DNA of 64,000 nucleotides from Sphingomonas sp. 67-36 (GTDB taxonomy: Bacteria; Pseudomonadota; Alphaproteobacteria; Sphingomonadales; Sphingomonadaceae). Location of the stretch: NCBI GenBank assembly GCA_001897375.1, contig MKSU01000014.1:1-64000 (forward strand), read 5' to 3'. The position numbers and the translations under genes are program-made. Below are positions 1 to 7,880 of this stretch, piece after piece (within the stretch, counting starts at the first letter, position 1; each line of letters starts with the position of its first letter). The notes below the pieces were generated by a model. That model had not been told where the DNA came from. It worked only from the letters and a program-made list of their open reading frames with translations, and searched no databases.

Positions 1-83
1 TCGTCCGTCAGCTTCCGTCTGCTCAAGGCTCGTCTCCTTCGGCAACCTTGAATCAGACCTCAACTCAAAACGGAATCCACTGA

Positions 84-690
84 ATGCAGACAACGCCTAA
101 GGCCGATGCCGAAGCCTTTTCCGGCACTCCCGTCACGCAGGCAGTCATCACGGTGCTGGCCTATTTCAATGACCGCCAGCGCAAGGCCACCCGGCGTGCG
201 GGCGAACTGGCCGGGCTGGAGGTCCGCCGGCTGATCAACGGGCCAACAACCGCCGCGTTTGCTTTTGGGGTGCATAATCGCGACGAGCATGAACTCTTTC
301 TGGTTTTCGATTTGGGCGACGGCACATTCGACGCATCGATCGTCGAAATGTTCGACGACATTGTCGAGGTCCGCGCTTCGTCCGGATAATCATCTGGGTG
401 GTGATGACTTCAACGACAGCCTGATCGACCTCGTCCGTCCAGCGTTGGATCCGGACGGGCGACTGGCAGCAACGGATCCGCAGGGTTTCGAAGCCCGCCT
501 TCGGATGGCGGCCGAGGAGGCCAAACATGCGCTGTCCACCGCCGACAAAACCGAATTCGTGCTGGTAATGGGGGAGGAACGGCGAACGACCGGCTATCGC
601 TCGCCAGCCCCCGAAACGGCGACACCGCCATGGCCGGCCTCCGGTTCCGCTTTGTTCCACCCTATCCGGCCATGGCGAAGGAGGCGATGA
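84..690 (+). pseudogene. Hsp70/HscC-like chaperone remnant, frameshifted and truncated
   Basis: Remnant of an Hsp70-type ATPase gene. The first frame gives [20 protein letters not shown], then [19 protein letters not shown] and [14 protein letters not shown], which match the middle of the DnaK/HscC nucleotide-binding domain (family motif DLGGGTFD). A TAA at 387-389 breaks the frame; a +1 shift restores [17 protein letters not shown] (family GDNxLGGEDF), which runs to about position 600. The N-terminal phosphate-1 region (about 100 residues) and the whole substrate-binding domain are absent, so it cannot make a working chaperone. After about 600 the protein no longer resembles Hsp70, and a transposase fragment starts at 756, so the 3' end was probably lost to IS activity. 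Family assignment is from motif recognition. Confidence 0.8.
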
Positions 691-755
691 TGCACTAGGT
701 GTTTGATTCCACGGTTTGATGGTGTGATCCTTTCGCGGGAATGGAAGGAAGCACT

Positions 756-813
756 ATGAGGCAGGTACGTCACGGGAGCGCCACGACCACGCACGCTGTC
801 CGAGCAGCGATTG
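756..813 (+). pseudogene. 5' fragment of an IS481-type transposase gene
   Basis: An ATG at 756 preceded by GGAAGG opens [20 protein letters not shown] recognise this as the conserved N-terminus of IS481-family transposases (typically M-x-Q-V-L-H-x-S-A-T-T-T-x-A-V-R), which is normally followed by an HTH segment. The reading frame runs straight into the left inverted repeat of the IS3 element at 812 and no further homology follows, so only about 19 codons survive. Bases 691-755 would be the left end of this older element; I could not identify its inverted repeat. Confidence 0.55.
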
Positions 814-840
814 AACCGCGCCGGGTTTGCCGGAGGCTCC
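812..840 (+). repeat. Left terminal inverted repeat of the IS3-family element
   Basis: Starts TGAACCGCGCCGGG. It matches the reverse complement of 2039-2067 at 27 of 29 positions, and marks the left boundary of the element. Confidence 0.85.
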
Positions 841-864
841 ATCTCCTGAGAGAGTGGAGCCACG

Positions 865-1191
865 ATGAGCAAGACGACGTACAAGTTTTCGCCTGAGGTC
901 CGCGAGCGGGCCATACGCATGGTTGTCGAGCATGAGGGGGAACACCCCTCCCGCTGGGCGGCGGTGGTTTCGATAGCCGAGAAGATCGGCTGCTCCGCGC
1001 ACACGCTGTTGGAGTGGGTGAAAAAGGCTGAGGTCGATAGCGGTAAGCGGGCGGGCGTACCGACAGATGTCGCGGAGAAGCTGAAGGCGCTGGAGCGCGA
1101 GAACCGCGAGCTGCGGCAGGCCAACGAGATCCTCCGCAAGGCATCCGCATATTTTGCTCAGGCGGAGCTCGACCGCCCGTTTCGCAAATGA
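865..1191 (+). CDS. IS3-family transposase OrfA
   Basis: A 108-residue DNA-binding subunit of an IS3-family transposase. The N-terminal part (about residues 7-55) is the HTH_Tnp_1 helix-turn-helix that recognises the terminal repeats ([12 protein letters not shown], then [13 protein letters not shown]). Residues about 70-92 form a leucine-zipper-like helix ([18 protein letters not shown]) used for oligomerisation in the family. The length is normal and the frame is intact. The stop overlaps the ATG of orfB as ATGA, so orfB can be read by re-initiation; in the family a -1 frameshift also makes the active fusion, and the frame relation here (-1) fits. With the downstream gene broken, this protein alone would act at most as an end-binding inhibitor. 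Confidence 0.9.
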   Translation: MSKTTYKFSPEVRERAIRMVVEHEGEHPSRWAAVVSIAEKIGCSAHTLLEWVKKAEVDSGKRAGVPTDVAEKLKALERENRELRQANEILRKASAYFAQAELDRPFRK

Positions 1192-2028
1192 TCGCCTTCA
1201 TCGATGAGCATCGTGAGGCCTATGGGGTCGAGCCGATCTGCAGGGTTCTGCCGATCGCCCCATCCACCTATCATCAGCACGTTGCGCAGCGACAGGATCC
1301 GTCCCTGCTTTCCGAGCGGGCCAGGCGCGACCGGGATTTGAAGCCCGAGATCGCCCGCGTGTTTGCTGAGAATTTCGCAGTCTATGGCGTGCGGAAGGTT
1401 TGGCGACAGATGAAGCGAGAGGGCTTCGCCGTCGCTCGCTGTACCGTCGCTCGATTAATGCGGGAAATGGGCCTTCAAGGGGTGATCCGAGGCAAGCCGG
1501 TGCGCACGACCATCAGCGACAAGGCTGCGCCGTGCCCGCAGGATCACGTCAATCGCAAGTTCTACGCCCCGGCGCCGAACATGCTGTGGGTATCGGATTT
1601 CACCTACGTCGCGACCTGGGCTGGCTTCGTCTATGTGGCCTTCGTCATCGACACCTATGCAAGGCGGATTGTCGGCTGGCGGGCCAGCCGAACGGCGCAT
1701 GCCAGCTTCGTCCTCGATGCCTTGGAACAGGCGCTTCACGATCGCCGGCCGGCCCATCGGGGCGGCCTCATCCATCACAGCGATCGCGGATCCCAATACG
1801 TATCCATCAAGTACACCGAACGCCTCGCCGAAGCCGGGATCGAACCGTCCGTCGGCAGTGTCGGGGACTCCTATGACAACGCCTTGGCCGAGACGATCAT
1901 ATGCCACGCTCGAGTGGGTGGACTGGTTCAACCATCGCCGTCTGCTCGAGCCTATCGGCAACGTCCCTCCCGCCGAAGCCGAGGATCGATATTACGCCAT
2001 GCTCGACGACGAGCGCATGGCAGCCTAA
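1188..2028 (+). pseudogene. IS3-family transposase OrfB, internal deletion and frameshift
   Basis: Catalytic subunit with an rve (retroviral integrase-like) domain. The first part is normal: the HTH_21 segment (YGVRKVWRQMKREG), then the DDE core with first Asp in LWVSDFTYVA and second Asp in HHSDRGSQYVS, and the start of the third motif in SVGDSYDNALAETI. Directly after ETI the sequence jumps to the family C-terminus, but in the +1 frame: YATLEWVDWFNHRRLLEP to YYAMLDDERMAA, stop at 2026-2028. About 65 bp (roughly 22 codons plus a frame change) are missing compared with the family. The Glu of the DDE triad, in the AET segment, remains, but the C-terminal domain is out of frame, so the protein is probably inactive. 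Confidence 0.88.
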
Positions 2029-2038
2029 CTTAACCCTC

Positions 2039-2067
2039 GGAGCCTCCGACGAACCCGGCGCGGTTCA
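2039..2067 (-). repeat. Right terminal inverted repeat of the IS3-family element
   Basis: Ends CCCGGCGCGGTTCA. It pairs with 812-840 with two mismatches and marks the right end of the element, 11 bases after the orfB stop codon. Confidence 0.85.
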
Positions 2068-2126
2068 GTTCAGCGATCAAGCCGCATGTCGAGCTTTCCC
2101 CGGGACTCGAAGCATATCGGATCAGT

Positions 2127-2282
2127 GTGCGCGTCCCGGATGCGGTCAAGCTTACCGGGATCAAGAGGACGAAGCTCTACGAGCTTATCAGGAACGGCGA
2201 GATCGAGATCGTGAAGGTCGGAACCGCAACGTTGATTCCGATCGAAAGCCTGAAGAAATATATCGACGCGAAAAGGCGTTAA
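2127..2282 (+). CDS. Small excisionase-type HTH protein, possibly 5'-truncated
   Basis: A GTG-started frame of 51 codons ending TAA at 2280-2282. It encodes VRVPDAVKLTGIKRTKLYEL, then GEIEIVKVGTATLIPIESL and a lysine/arginine-rich tail (KKYIDAKRR). This is the HTH_17 / excisionase-family winged helix (MerR-like): a recognition helix in GIKRTKLYEL and a wing in VGTATLIP. Such proteins are usually encoded beside integrases of integrative elements, where they bind the attachment region or a promoter. The frame is open upstream through LSPGLEAYRIS to the IS right end, so the original start may have been removed by the insertion; GTG at 2127 is only the nearest usable start. No integrase is visible in the window. 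Confidence 0.6.
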   Translation: MRVPDAVKLTGIKRTKLYELIRNGEIEIVKVGTATLIPIESLKKYIDAKRR

Positions 2283-2288
2283 GGCTTG

Positions 2289-2376
2289 CCTGGACGCCTG
2301 GACGCCTGGACGCCTGGACGCCTGGACGCCTGGACGCCTGGACGCCTGGACGCCTGGACGCCTGGACGCCTGGACG
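2289..2376. repeat. Octanucleotide tandem array, 11 perfect copies of CCTGGACG
   Basis: Eleven uninterrupted identical copies of the 8-mer CCTGGACG, beginning 6 bases after the stop codon of the HTH gene. Because 8 is not a multiple of 3, each frame of the array translates as an 8-residue repeat (WTPGRLDA on the plus strand). Perfect identity of all units indicates recent expansion by slippage. It lies outside any convincing gene. Confidence 0.95.
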
Positions 2377-2394
2377 CAGGCGGGACTCCGCCTG
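2377..2394. terminator. Hairpin directly after the tandem array
   Basis: CAGGCGG / CCGCCTG with a 4-base loop (GACT), starting at the base after the last octamer copy. There is no T-tract on either side, so it is a weak terminator candidate for the HTH gene or a slippage-promoting structure. Confidence 0.4.
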
Positions 2395-2512
2395 CACGCT
2401 GCCCAAAAGCCATCCGCACGCGTTCAGAAACGTACGAGGTCGTCTGTTCGGGAAATATTCGGGATAATTGGAAAATTCTCACCCAGAAATCGCGCTAAGC
2501 GATTGAAATCGC

Positions 2513-2588
2513 TGGTGACCCCTACGGGACTCGAACCCGTGTTTTCGCCGTGAGAGGGCGACGTCCTAGACCGCTAGACGAAGGGGCC
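2513..2588 (-). tRNA. tRNA-Glu (anticodon CTC), CCA encoded
   Basis: On the minus strand the 76-nt cloverleaf starts GGCCCCTTCGTCTAGCGG. The acceptor stem GGCCCCT pairs with AGGGGTC, the anticodon loop is CTCTCAC (anticodon CTC, decodes GAG) within stem TCGCC/GGCGA, the T-loop is GGTTCGAGTCC, and the discriminator A plus an encoded CCA lie at 2513-2516. Its 3' end faces the accessory region (1-2.5 kb), the orientation expected if tRNA-Glu were an integration site. Confidence 0.95.
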
Positions 2589-2633
2589 ATCTTGCAGGTG
2601 GAGGCGGGCGCTTACGGCCCGCCGGCGCCCGCG

Positions 2634-4007
2634 TCAAGCCGCTGCTTTGCGGCGCTCCGCCATTTCCTCGTTCAGCATCTCCGCCAGCAGGAACGCCAGC
2701 TCCAGGCTCTGGCCCGCGTTGAGGCGGGGGTCGCAGTGCGTGTGGTAACGGTCCGCCAGCGTCTGCTCGGTCACGTCGATCGCGCCGCCGGTGCATTCGG
2801 TGACGTTCTGGCCGGTCATCTCGGCATGGATGCCGCCGGCATGCGTGCCCTCCGCGCGGTGCACGGCGAAGAAGCCGCGCACCTCGGCGAGGATGCGCTC
2901 GAACGGGCGCGTCTTGTAGCCGTTGGCGGCCTTCACGACGTTGCCGTGCATCGGGTCGCAGCTCCACACCACCGGATGCCCCTCGCGCGTCACGGCGCGG
3001 AGCAGGCGGGGGAAGGCGGCCTCGATCTTGTCATGGCCGTAGCGAGTGATGAGTGTGACGCGTCCCGGCGTGCGCGCCGGATTGAGCGTATCGAGCAGGC
3101 GCAGCAGCTCGTCCGGCTCGAGGCTCGGGCCGCATTTCAGGCCGATCGGGTTGCCCACGCCGCGCAGGAACTCGACATGCGCCGATCCCTCGAAGCGCGT
3201 GCGGTCGCCGATCCACAGCATATGCGCGCTGGTGTCATACCATTCGCCGGTCAGCGAATCCTGCCGCGTCATCGCCTGCTCATAGGGAAGCAGCAGCGCC
3301 TCGTGACTGGTGTAGAATTGCGTCTGCGAGAGCTGCGGCACCGTATCGGGATTGATCCCGCACGCGGCCATGAATTCCAGCGCCTCGCCGATGCGGTCCG
3401 CCGTCTCGGCATATTTCGCCGCCCAGGGAGAGCGGCCCATGAAATCGTGCGTCCAGCGATGAACCTGATGCAGATTGGCGTAGCCACCGCCGGCGAAGGC
3501 GCGCAGCAGGTTGAGCGTCGCGGCGGACTGGCTGTAGCCCTGCACCATGCGCGCCGGATCGGGTGTGCGCGACGCCGCCGTGAAGGCGATGTCGTTGACG
3601 TTGTCGCCGCGATAGCTGGGCAGCTCCACGCCGTCGATCGTCTCGGTCGAGGCCGAGCGCGGCTTGGCGAACTGGCCCGCCATGCGGCCGACCTTCACCA
3701 CCGGCAGCTTGGAGGCGAAGGTGAGCACTACCGCCATCTGGAGCAGCACCCGGAACGTGTCGCGGATGTTGTTCGGGTGGAATTCGGCGAAGCTCTCCGC
3801 GCAATCGCCGCCTTGCAGCAGGAAGCCCCTGCCCGCCGCGACATTCGCCAGATCGGCGGTGAGATTGCGCGCCTCGCCGGCAAAGACGAGTGGGGGATAG
3901 CTGCCAAGCTGGTCCGTCGCCGCCTTCAGCGCGGCGGCGTCGGGATAATCGGGAAGCTGGCGCGCTTCGTGCGAAATCCAGCTGTCGGGGGCCCAATTGG
4001 CGGCCAT
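2634..4007 (-). CDS. 3-deoxy-7-phosphoheptulonate synthase, class II
   Basis: A 457-residue class II (plant/mycobacterial type) DAHP synthase. It condenses phosphoenolpyruvate with erythrose 4-phosphate, the first step of the shikimate pathway to aromatic amino acids, in the cytoplasm. The whole length matches the family: [20 protein letters not shown] at the start, [29 protein letters not shown]-type metal/PEP segment, [10 protein letters not shown], and C-terminal [29 protein letters not shown] and [14 protein letters not shown]. The ATG at 4007 was chosen because family members start MAxNWxPxSW; a longer frame upstream is not conserved. It is a single gene, ending 45 bases from tRNA-Glu and not overlapping the SDR gene upstream. 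Feedback regulation is known for the class but cannot be read here. Confidence 0.95.
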   Translation of the reverse strand: MAANWAPDSWISHEARQLPDYPDAAALKAATDQLGSYPPLVFAGEARNLTADLANVAAGRGFLLQGGDCAESFAEFHPNNIRDTFRVLLQMAVVLTFASKLPVVKVGRMAGQFAKPRSASTETIDGVELPSYRGDNVNDIAFTAASRTPDPARMVQGYSQSAATLNLLRAFAGGGYANLHQVHRWTHDFMGRSPWAAKYAETADRIGEALEFMAACGINPDTVPQLSQTQFYTSHEALLLPYEQAMTRQDSLTGEWYDTSAHMLWIGDRTRFEGSAHVEFLRGVGNPIGLKCGPSLEPDELLRLLDTLNPARTPGRVTLITRYGHDKIEAAFPRLLRAVTREGHPVVWSCDPMHGNVVKAANGYKTRPFERILAEVRGFFAVHRAEGTHAGGIHAEMTGQNVTECTGGAIDVTEQTLADRYHTHCDPRLNAGQSLELAFLLAEMLNEEMAERRKAAA

Positions 4008-4093
4008 GGCACACTTTCCGTCGATGCAAAGAGCAATGAAGCTGCGCGCGATAGCGCCGCAACGCAACGAAGGAAAGCTCCGGCTGCGCGAAG

Positions 4094-4873
4094 CTACATG
4101 ATCCCGGCGTAGTTGCCGCCGTCGATCAGCAGGCTCTGCCCGGTGATGAAGCCCGCCTGCTTCGAGCAGAGGAAGGCGCAGGCCGCGCCGAACTCGGCCG
4201 GGTCGCCGAAGCGGCGCGCGGGGATGCGCTCGCGGTTGCGGCGCTCGGCCTCGTCCATGTCGATGCCCTGTGCCTGCGCGGCGAAGCGGTTGACGCCTTC
4301 CAGCCGCCGCGTCGCGAACAGGCCGGGAAGCAGGAAGTTGATCGTCACGCCCGACGCTGCGACCTGCCGCGCGACCCCGGCGAGGAAACCGGTCAGCCCG
4401 ATCCGCGCCCCGCTGGAAAGATCAAGGCCGGCGACCGGGGCTTTCACCGAGCCGGAGGTGATGCAGACGATCCGCCCGAAGCCGCGCCCGATCATGCCGT
4501 CGATCACCTGCTGCACCATGCGGATCGGCGTGACCATGTTGGCATCCAGCCCCGCGTGGATCGCTTCGCTGTCGAGCTGGCGGAAATCGCGCAGCGGCGG
4601 GCCGCCGTTGTTATTGACGAGGATGTCGACCGTGCCGGCGGCCTCGATCAGCGCGTGCTGCACGCCGGGGTCTGCGACATCGCCGGCGACCGTTTCCACT
4701 CGCACGCCGCTCTCGTCGCGGATCGCCTGCGCGGCGGCGGCGAGCGGCTCCGCCTCGCGGCCGTTGATGACCAGATCGCAGCCCGCGCGGGCAAGCTCGG
4801 CGGCGCAGGCGCGACCGAGGCCGTGGCTCGATGCGCAGACGATCGCGGTGCGGCCGTTCAATCCGAGGTCCAT
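4094..4873 (-). CDS. SDR-family oxidoreductase with a degenerate catalytic site
   Basis: A 259-residue protein with the Rossmann fold of short-chain dehydrogenases. The cofactor loop reads CASSHGLG instead of TGxxxGIG. The NAG motif is [10 protein letters not shown] Ser is present in ITSGSVKAP, but the usual YxxxK pair is replaced: where YAAAK is expected the sequence reads SSGAR. The C-terminal half has LPGLFATRR and the typical SDR end [12 protein letters not shown]. This pattern is the 3-oxoacyl-ACP-reductase-like SDR subgroup described as lacking a perfect catalytic tetrad, so reductase activity is doubtful and the substrate unknown. ATG 4873 follows a GGAGAC Shine-Dalgarno. It lies 41 bases downstream of the carotenoid oxygenase gene on the same side, with a separate start. 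Confidence 0.85.
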   Translation of the reverse strand: MDLGLNGRTAIVCASSHGLGRACAAELARAGCDLVINGREAEPLAAAAQAIRDESGVRVETVAGDVADPGVQHALIEAAGTVDILVNNNGGPPLRDFRQLDSEAIHAGLDANMVTPIRMVQQVIDGMIGRGFGRIVCITSGSVKAPVAGLDLSSGARIGLTGFLAGVARQVAASGVTINFLLPGLFATRRLEGVNRFAAQAQGIDMDEAERRNRERIPARRFGDPAEFGAACAFLCSKQAGFITGQSLLIDGGNYAGIM

Positions 4874-4914
4874 GCGCGGGTCTCCTTGCTTCGCAGGCCC
4901 GCGCATGGACCCGA

Positions 4915-6354
4915 TCAGCCGCCTTGTGAAGCCAGCCAGTTGCCGTGAAAGCCCGGCGGGATGCGATGCGGCACGCGGACGCTGGCGACCGGCGGCCCGG
5001 CGAAGTCCCGCGCGTCGATAATCGCAAGGTCGGTCGTCTCTTGCGGCAGGTCGATGACGAGGCCGATCAGCCAGCCCTCGTCCTCCGCCGCATCCGGCCC
5101 GGCGGGGACGAAGACGAACTCGCCGGGATAACGGCCGGTGCCGAAGTCGTGCGTCTCGCGCGTGCCCGTCTCCAGATCGTGCTTGTAGAGCCGCGTCGCG
5201 CCGACGAACCGGTCCTCCTCGCTCTCGGGCAGCGCCATCGCATAGGTGTAGCGATAGGGCTGGCCGAAGCGCCGCTCGTCGGGGCGGGGGAATTCCTGCG
5301 GGCTGGCGTCGATCGTGCGGCGGGCGACGATGCGCGTGGCGGGGTCGATCGTCCAGCGTTCGAGGCCGAGGTTGCGGCCGTTCGGCCCCTCCGGGCCGCC
5401 GGCGAACATCGTCTCATAGGCGCACACGTCCATCACCACGCGTCCGTCGGCATCGTCATAGGCGTTGGCGACGTGGAAGACATAGGCGGGATCGACATCG
5501 CACCAGATCACGTCCTCCGCCGTGCCGTGGCGCGGCAGCAGGCCGACGCGGGCGCGATGATCGGGGTTCCAGCGATAGGGGAAGCGGTGCCCGCCGATCA
5601 GCGCCTTCATCGAGAAGGTGACGGGCAGGTCGAGGATCACCGCATAGCGCGCGGTGATCGCGCAATCGTGGATCGACGGTCCGTTCTTCACCGCGATCGG
5701 CAATTCGCGCACCACCTTGCCCTCCGCCGAGACGACGACATGGCGGATCGTGCCCGGATCGGTCGCCTCATAGGCGATGGCGTGGTGCTCGCCGGTCAGC
5801 GGATCGAGATGCGGATGCGCGGTGAACGATCCTTCCAGCGTGCCGTCGAAGGGATTGTAGGTCTGCTGTTCCAGCGTCTCGTCCAGTTCGACCGGATAGC
5901 TGCCCGCTTCGACCAGCGCCCAGGTACGACCGGCGATGTCGAGGACGTTGGTGTTCACCGTGTCGAAATCGCCGTGGCGCGGTCCGGGAGCGGGCGGCAC
6001 GCCCAGCGCCGCGCCCACCGCGCGCGAGCGGATCCAGCGGTTGCGATACCACAGCGCCTTCCCGTCCTTCAGCGCGATGCCGTGGACCATGCCGTCGCCG
6101 ACGAACCAGTGATAGCCGGCCGGATCGGGCGCAACCGGGTTCGGGCCGATCCGCAGGTAGCGCCCGTCCAGCGCCGCCGGGATCGTGCCGGTGACGGGCA
6201 GGTCGACCAACGTCATCTCGCCGCCGAGCGGCTGGTGGATGCCGGTAAGGAAGGGATGATCGGTCTTCGGCAGATGCTTGCGGTTGAAGTCCGCGACGAC
6301 CTCGATGCCCTTGGCGACGACCGAGCGGATCGCGGTTTCGACGGTTCCGGCCAT
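4915..6354 (-). CDS. Carotenoid oxygenase family dioxygenase (CCD / lignostilbene-type)
   Basis: A 479-residue non-haem Fe(II) dioxygenase of the RPE65/CCD seven-bladed propeller family, which cleaves C=C bonds of carotenoids, retinoids or stilbenes such as lignostilbene. The four iron-ligand histidine motifs are present in order: [34 protein letters not shown] and [10 protein letters not shown] at the C-terminus. The N-terminus has [15 protein letters not shown] and [11 protein letters not shown], standard for the family. ATG 6354 has a GGAGA Shine-Dalgarno 6 bases upstream; the longer frame is non-conserved. A strong promoter and paired repeats lie just upstream, between this gene and a divergent tetR gene, so TetR repression with substrate induction is likely. 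The substrate cannot be read from sequence. Confidence 0.92.
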   Translation of the reverse strand: MAGTVETAIRSVVAKGIEVVADFNRKHLPKTDHPFLTGIHQPLGGEMTLVDLPVTGTIPAALDGRYLRIGPNPVAPDPAGYHWFVGDGMVHGIALKDGKALWYRNRWIRSRAVGAALGVPPAPGPRHGDFDTVNTNVLDIAGRTWALVEAGSYPVELDETLEQQTYNPFDGTLEGSFTAHPHLDPLTGEHHAIAYEATDPGTIRHVVVSAEGKVVRELPIAVKNGPSIHDCAITARYAVILDLPVTFSMKALIGGHRFPYRWNPDHRARVGLLPRHGTAEDVIWCDVDPAYVFHVANAYDDADGRVVMDVCAYETMFAGGPEGPNGRNLGLERWTIDPATRIVARRTIDASPQEFPRPDERRFGQPYRYTYAMALPESEEDRFVGATRLYKHDLETGTRETHDFGTGRYPGEFVFVPAGPDAAEDEGWLIGLVIDLPQETTDLAIIDARDFAGPPVASVRVPHRIPPGFHGNWLASQGG

Positions 6355-6365
6355 GACGATTCTCC

Positions 6366-6410
6366 GATGTGATCGCTGTAAACATACACGCGATGTGATC
6401 GTTGTCAACA
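6366..6410 (-). promoter_or_regulatory. Carotenoid oxygenase promoter with two TetR-type operator repeats
   Basis: Two near-identical 19-bp blocks, GATGTGATCGCTGTAAACA (6366-6384) and GATGTGATCGTTGTCAACA (6392-6410), 17 of 19 identical and 26 bp apart. Each with its next base has ATGT...ACAT ends. On the minus strand they contain a promoter TTGACA (6403-6408) - 16 bp - TATGTT (6381-6386). The -35 lies inside one repeat and the -10 overlaps the end of the other, the expected place for repression. The binding protein is inferred to be the adjacent TetR. Confidence 0.6.
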
Positions 6411-6416
6411 TCCGGC

Positions 6417-6445
6417 TTGCCGCCAGCGGCAGCGGCGCGCTATCT
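6417..6445 (+). promoter_or_regulatory. Putative tetR promoter, apparently leaderless transcript
   Basis: TTGCCG (6417-6422), 17-bp spacer, CTATCT (6440-6445). The predicted transcription start falls on or next to the GTG start at 6453, and no Shine-Dalgarno is visible. Confidence 0.4.
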
Positions 6446-6452
6446 CGGGCCG

Positions 6453-7007
6453 GTGACCAAGGCATATCATCATGGCGATCTGCGCGCCGCGCTGCTGGCG
6501 GCGGGGGTGTCGCTGATCGAGGAGCAGGGCGCCGACGACCTGTCGCTGCGCGAGCTTGCCCGACGCGTCGGGGTGAGCGCGACGGCGGTCTATCGCCACT
6601 TCCCGGACAAGGCCGCGCTGATGGCCGCGCTGGGGCGCGAGGCGCTGGCGAAGCTGGCGGCGGCGCAGCGCGCTGCGTCGGAGCGAGCCGGTGGGGGCAC
6701 GGCGGGGTTCAGCGCGACAGGGGCGGCCTATGTCCGCTTCGCACGCGACAATCCGGGGCTGTTCCGGCTGGTCTTCGCGCATCCCGCGCCGGCGGGGTTG
6801 CATGACGATGCGCCGGACGATGCGATGACGATGCTGCGGTCGGCGGCGGCCGCGCTCGCCCCGGCGGGTACGGACCCGCGCATCTTCGCGCTCCGGGCAT
6901 GGGCGCTGGCCCACGGCCTCGCGATGTTGATGCTCGACGGGCAGGTCGAGGTGGACGACGCGGCGATCGATGCGGCGATCGACGCTGGCGCGCTACGCGA
7001 TTGCTGA
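6453..7007 (+). CDS. TetR/AcrR-family transcriptional regulator
   Basis: A 184-residue repressor. The N-terminal TetR helix-turn-helix spans about residues 8-52: [20 protein letters not shown], then [21 protein letters not shown]. The C-terminal ligand domain (TetR_C_33-like) contains [16 protein letters not shown] and [17 protein letters not shown] 6453 was chosen because the family starts MTKxxHHGDLR; the longer TTG start at 6402 would add residues unlike the family. It is divergent from the carotenoid oxygenase gene, with operator-like repeats between them, so it probably controls that gene and perhaps the SDR behind it. Confidence 0.9.
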   Translation: MTKAYHHGDLRAALLAAGVSLIEEQGADDLSLRELARRVGVSATAVYRHFPDKAALMAALGREALAKLAAAQRAASERAGGGTAGFSATGAAYVRFARDNPGLFRLVFAHPAPAGLHDDAPDDAMTMLRSAAAALAPAGTDPRIFALRAWALAHGLAMLMLDGQVEVDDAAIDAAIDAGALRDC

Positions 7008-7880
7008 TCCGGTGCGCTCGCGGACGGCGTTGACGATGGCGCGGCCGTAGGCGGTTTTGGAGAGTGCGTTGCCGCGCGCGAGGGCTTGCTCGGCGGAGAT
7101 GAAGCCCTGGTGGAAGGCGATTTCCTCGAGGCAGGCGATCTGGATGCCCTGGCGGTGCTGGATGGTGCGGACGAACTCGGAGGCTTCGAGCAGGCTGTCG
7201 TGGGTGCCGGTGTCGAGCCACGCATAGCCGCGGCCCATCTGCTCGACGTAGAGGTCGCCGGCCTCCATGTAGAGGCGGTTGAGGTCGGTGATCTCCAGCT
7301 CGCCGCGCGCGGACGGCTTCAGGTCGCGCGCGAGATCGAGCACGCGGTTGTCGTAGAAGTAGAGGCCGGTGACGGCGCAGTTCGATTTCGGGTTCGCCGG
7401 CTTCTCCTCGAGGCTGATCGCGCGGCCGCTTCCGTCCAGCTCGACCACGCCATAGCGTTCCGGGTCCTCGACGCGATAGCTGAACACGGTCGCGCCGTGC
7501 TTGCGCGCCACCGCGCTGGCCAGGAGGTCGGTGAGGTGCGCGCCGAAGAAGATGTTGTCGCCCAGCACCAGGGCGACGCGGTCGCCGCCGACGAAGTCGC
7601 GCCCGATGGTGAAGGCCTGCGCGAGGCCCTCGGGGCGCGGCTGTTCGGCATAGGCGATGGAAAGGCCCCAGTCGCCGCCGGTGCCGAACATGCGGCGGTA
7701 ATTGTCGATGAACTCGGGGCTGGAGATGATCAGGATATCGCGGATGCCGGCCATCATCAGCACCGACAGCGGATAATAGATCATCGGCTTGTCATAGACC
7801 GGCAGGAGCTGCTTGTTGATCGCCAGCGTCGCCGGGTGCAGCCGCGTGCCGGACCCGCCGGCGAGGATGATTCCCTTCAC
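6993..7880 (-). CDS. rfbA: Glucose-1-phosphate thymidylyltransferase
   Basis: A 295-residue RmlA/RfbA that makes dTDP-glucose from dTTP and glucose 1-phosphate, the first step to dTDP-L-rhamnose. The N-terminal nucleotide-binding signature [16 protein letters not shown] is followed by [48 protein letters not shown], and C-terminal [17 protein letters not shown] and [12 protein letters not shown], all canonical. GTG 7880 overlaps the rfbD stop as GTGA, implying translational coupling. The 3' end overlaps the convergent tetR gene by 15 bases. It is the last gene of the rfbCBDA operon. Confidence 0.96.
   Translation of the reverse strand: MKGIILAGGSGTRLHPATLAINKQLLPVYDKPMIYYPLSVLMMAGIRDILIISSPEFIDNYRRMFGTGGDWGLSIAYAEQPRPEGLAQAFTIGRDFVGGDRVALVLGDNIFFGAHLTDLLASAVARKHGATVFSYRVEDPERYGVVELDGSGRAISLEEKPANPKSNCAVTGLYFYDNRVLDLARDLKPSARGELEITDLNRLYMEAGDLYVEQMGRGYAWLDTGTHDSLLEASEFVRTIQHRQGIQIACLEEIAFHQGFISAEQALARGNALSKTAYGRAIVNAVRERTGSAIA

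Larger units (their letters stand above)
812..2067 (+). mobile_element. IS3-family insertion sequence, defective
   Basis: Element of 1256 bp delimited by 29-bp terminal inverted repeats (812-840 and 2039-2067; 27 of 29 positions identical) and carrying the two overlapping genes orfA and orfB of the IS3 family. The family transposes by copy-out/paste-in using a DDE transposase made as an OrfAB fusion. orfB has lost about 65 bp near its 3' end, so this copy should not be autonomous. No clean 3-4 bp target duplication is visible: the left flank ends CAGCGAT and the right flank starts GTTCAGCGAT, which share CAGCGAT at slightly different offsets. Confidence 0.9.

Noticed and set aside
812-2067. 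Active IS3-family element
   Set aside because: orfB has an internal deletion and frameshift after the AET segment, so the transposase is not complete.
2289-2376. CRISPR array
   Set aside because: The unit is 8 bp with no spacers, so it is a simple tandem repeat.
2101-2535. CGGGACTCGAA occurs at 2101-2111 and inside tRNA-Glu at 2525-2535, a possible att repeat
   Set aside because: 11 bases only and the copy lies in the middle of the HTH reading frame; a chance match of this length is not rare enough without a longer repeat.
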